Shown: positions 62,938 to 64,000 of the stretch, piece by piece
How positions within the stretch are numbered: position 1 is the first letter of the stretch
How the letters are laid out: every line of letters starts with the position of its first letter
NCBI RefSeq assembly: GCF_027924965.1
Contig: NZ_AP027056.1
Coordinates: 1,860,001-1,924,000 of the forward strand
Origin: Limnohabitans sp. TEGF004
GTDB lineage: Bacteria; Pseudomonadota; Gammaproteobacteria; Burkholderiales; Burkholderiaceae_C
Direction of reading: 5' to 3'
DNA length: 64,000 nucleotides
Translations under genes and position numbers: made by a program
Notes under the pieces: model-generated
Database searches by the model: none
The model's input: the letters and a program-made list of their open reading frames with translations, nothing else
What the model was told of the DNA's origin: nothing

Positions 62938-62955
62938 TTTATTAGGCAACCAGCC

Positions 62956-62975
62956 CGGGCTGAACGTTCAGCCCG
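62956..62975. repeat. Perfect 20-bp palindrome after rpsT
   Basis: CGGGCTGAACGTTCAGCCCG is a perfect palindrome with no loop, 18 bp after the rpsT stop. It may be the first of two 3' stems of the rpsT mRNA or a binding site for a dimeric protein. Confidence 0.65.
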
Positions 62976-63012
62976 CCGTTTGTAACGGGTGCGCTGTCAG
63001 CAAAGAAAAAGC

Positions 63013-63039
63013 AAAAACCCGCTCTTGAGCGGGTTTTTT
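63013..63039. terminator. Terminator between rpsT and DUF3579 genes
   Basis: AAAAACCCGCTC-TT-GAGCGGGTTTTTT is a perfect stem with flanking A and T runs, bidirectional between convergent genes. Confidence 0.93.
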
Positions 63040-63082
63040 GTTGCCTATTCGTTTTTGAAGGCCTGGCCATTGGGCCAGAGAC

Positions 63083-63403
63083 TTAAACCGCAGGTGGGTG
63101 CTCAGGCAGCAAACAAGCCTCAACAACTTGCAAATTGTTATCACGGGCAAAGTTCATCACGAAGTTCCAAGCCATGGGTTCTTCGTCGCGCAAGTCGGTG
63201 TGAACAATCACACATTTTTTGTTGTCCAGCGTGTTGGGCACACACCAAGGCGAATAGCTCAAATGGCTGCCAGGGGTGGCGCCGCCCGGGCGGAATTGGC
63301 TCATCACGCCCGCCAAACGCTCGGCCCAATCGCTGGGGCGAAACGTGCGTCCATCTTGGGTGATACCCAGAATAAAAACTTCTTTGGCGGAGTGTGAAAC
63401 CAT
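63083..63403 (-). CDS. DUF3579 domain-containing protein
   Basis: 106-residue protein with FILGITQDGRTFRPSDWAER, SYSPWCVPNTLDNKKCVIVH and a C-terminal VVEACLLPEHPPAV. This family is common in betaproteobacteria; its function is unknown. The 198-bp gap to argD contains A+T-rich promoter-like DNA with a palindrome CTTATATAAG near 63477. Confidence 0.87.
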   Translation of the reverse strand: MVSHSAKEVFILGITQDGRTFRPSDWAERLAGVMSQFRPGGATPGSHLSYSPWCVPNTLDNKKCVIVHTDLRDEEPMAWNFVMNFARDNNLQVVEACLLPEHPPAV

Positions 63404-63601
63404 CGGGTAGAGGCTGAAAACAGTTGCGTGGCGAACGGGGGATCTCCCTCAGTCGCTAGGGTGACTAGTATTCTATCTTATATAAGACTTGTGGCATTTT
63501 CATGACCTCTGATTTGCCTCTGTTTTGTCACAGCTCTGCCTCTAAAATCTCGTTTCAACGGCTCAACCTTCGTTGGGTCGTTTTCTTTTTGGAGTACCTA
63601 C

Positions 63602-64000
63602 ATGTCATCCGCTACACGCACTGTGCCTACCGAACCTCATGTCATGCCGACTTTTGGGCGCTTGCCCATCGCCATTGCACGCGGTCAAGGCTGCCGCGTG
63701 TGGGACACAGAAGGTCGCGCTTACTTAGACGCCTTGGCTGGCATTGCGGTCAACACCTTGGGCCACAACCACGCTGAGTTTGTGGCCGCTTTGCAGCAAC
63801 AAATGACAGAAGTCATTCACTGCTGCAATTACTACTACACACCCAATGCCGAAAAGCTGGCTGCCAAGCTGACCGAGTTCTCAGGCATGACCAATGTGTT
63901 CTATTGCAACAGCGGCTTGGAAGCCAACGAAGCCGCCATCAAACTGGCACGTAAATACGGCCACGACAAAGGCATCAGCAACCCACAAATCGTGGTCTAC
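63602..64000 (+). CDS. argD: Acetylornithine aminotransferase, 3' truncated by window edge
   Basis: The frame opens at the ATG at 63602 after TTTGGAG and runs off the window after 133 codons. The N-terminal part of a class III PLP aminotransferase is visible: MPTFGRLPIAIARGQGCRVW, DALAGIAVNTLGHNHAEFV and the cofactor-phosphate segment CNSGLEANEAAIKLARKYG. Arginine biosynthesis is the likely role; the PLP lysine is outside the window. Confidence 0.9.
   Translation, partial: MSSATRTVPTEPHVMPTFGRLPIAIARGQGCRVWDTEGRAYLDALAGIAVNTLGHNHAEFVAALQQQMTEVIHCCNYYYTPNAEKLAAKLTEFSGMTNVFYCNSGLEANEAAIKLARKYGHDKGISNPQIVVY

Noticed and set aside
1..64000. tRNA, rRNA, CRISPR array, insertion sequence or prophage genes
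   Set aside because: No cloverleaf, rRNA core, repeat-spacer array, transposase or phage structural gene was recognised by reading; a covariance or profile search was not possible.

Overview
The window is chromosomal DNA of a betaproteobacterium, most likely Burkholderiales and probably Comamonadaceae. This rests on recognised proteins and gene order: rpsP-rimM-trmD-rplS next to a CoA-pyrophosphatase Nudix gene, a CobD-like gene, rsgA, an M48 protease and orn; minCDE; a DUF3579 gene; several Bug-type solute-binding proteins. No database search was possible, so the genus is left open.

Positions 1-27,400 are mainly a catabolic island. A minus-strand operon reads catB, catC, a Bug solute-binding gene, pcaD, pcaI, pcaJ, pcaF. 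A plus-strand operon reads catA, benA, benB, benC, benD, followed by a five-gene LivKHMGF-type ABC importer. Two LysR genes lie tail to tail between these operons, each facing one of them. Together the genes encode the whole ortho route from benzoate through catechol, cis,cis-muconate and 3-oxoadipate to acetyl-CoA and succinyl-CoA. Next comes a third LysR gene, divergent from a second Bug gene and an M20-family amidohydrolase of the hippurate hydrolase type. These are followed by a tandem glycine riboswitch in front of a FAD-dependent D-amino acid (possibly glycine) dehydrogenase. The most attractive reading is a hippurate-type module in which an N-benzoylglycine-like substrate is split into benzoate, for ben/cat, and glycine, sensed by the riboswitch and oxidised by the dehydrogenase. 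The island ends with a divergent mobA-mobR pair (3-hydroxybenzoate 4-hydroxylase and its MarR regulator) and a LysE-type exporter.

Positions 27,400-64,000 are mostly housekeeping genes: polA, a thrB-type kinase, uvrD, guaC, a TonB-dependent receptor overlapping an alpha/beta hydrolase gene, minCDE, slyX, a DsbA-fold isomerase, a DEAD-box helicase, orn, an M48 protease, rsgA, a cobD-like gene, a Nudix gene, the rpsP-rimM-trmD-rplS operon, pit with its DUF47 partner, folK, pcnB, a HAD phosphatase gene, hda, an AI-2E family gene, purM, sirB1-like, murJ, rpsT, a DUF3579 gene and the start of argD.

The most unusual non-coding stretch is about 313 bp between polA and the thrB-type gene. It is a nested inverted-repeat element with two strong hairpins whose apical loops are complementary to each other at 19 of 20 positions. 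No tRNA, rRNA, CRISPR array or intact insertion sequence was recognised.
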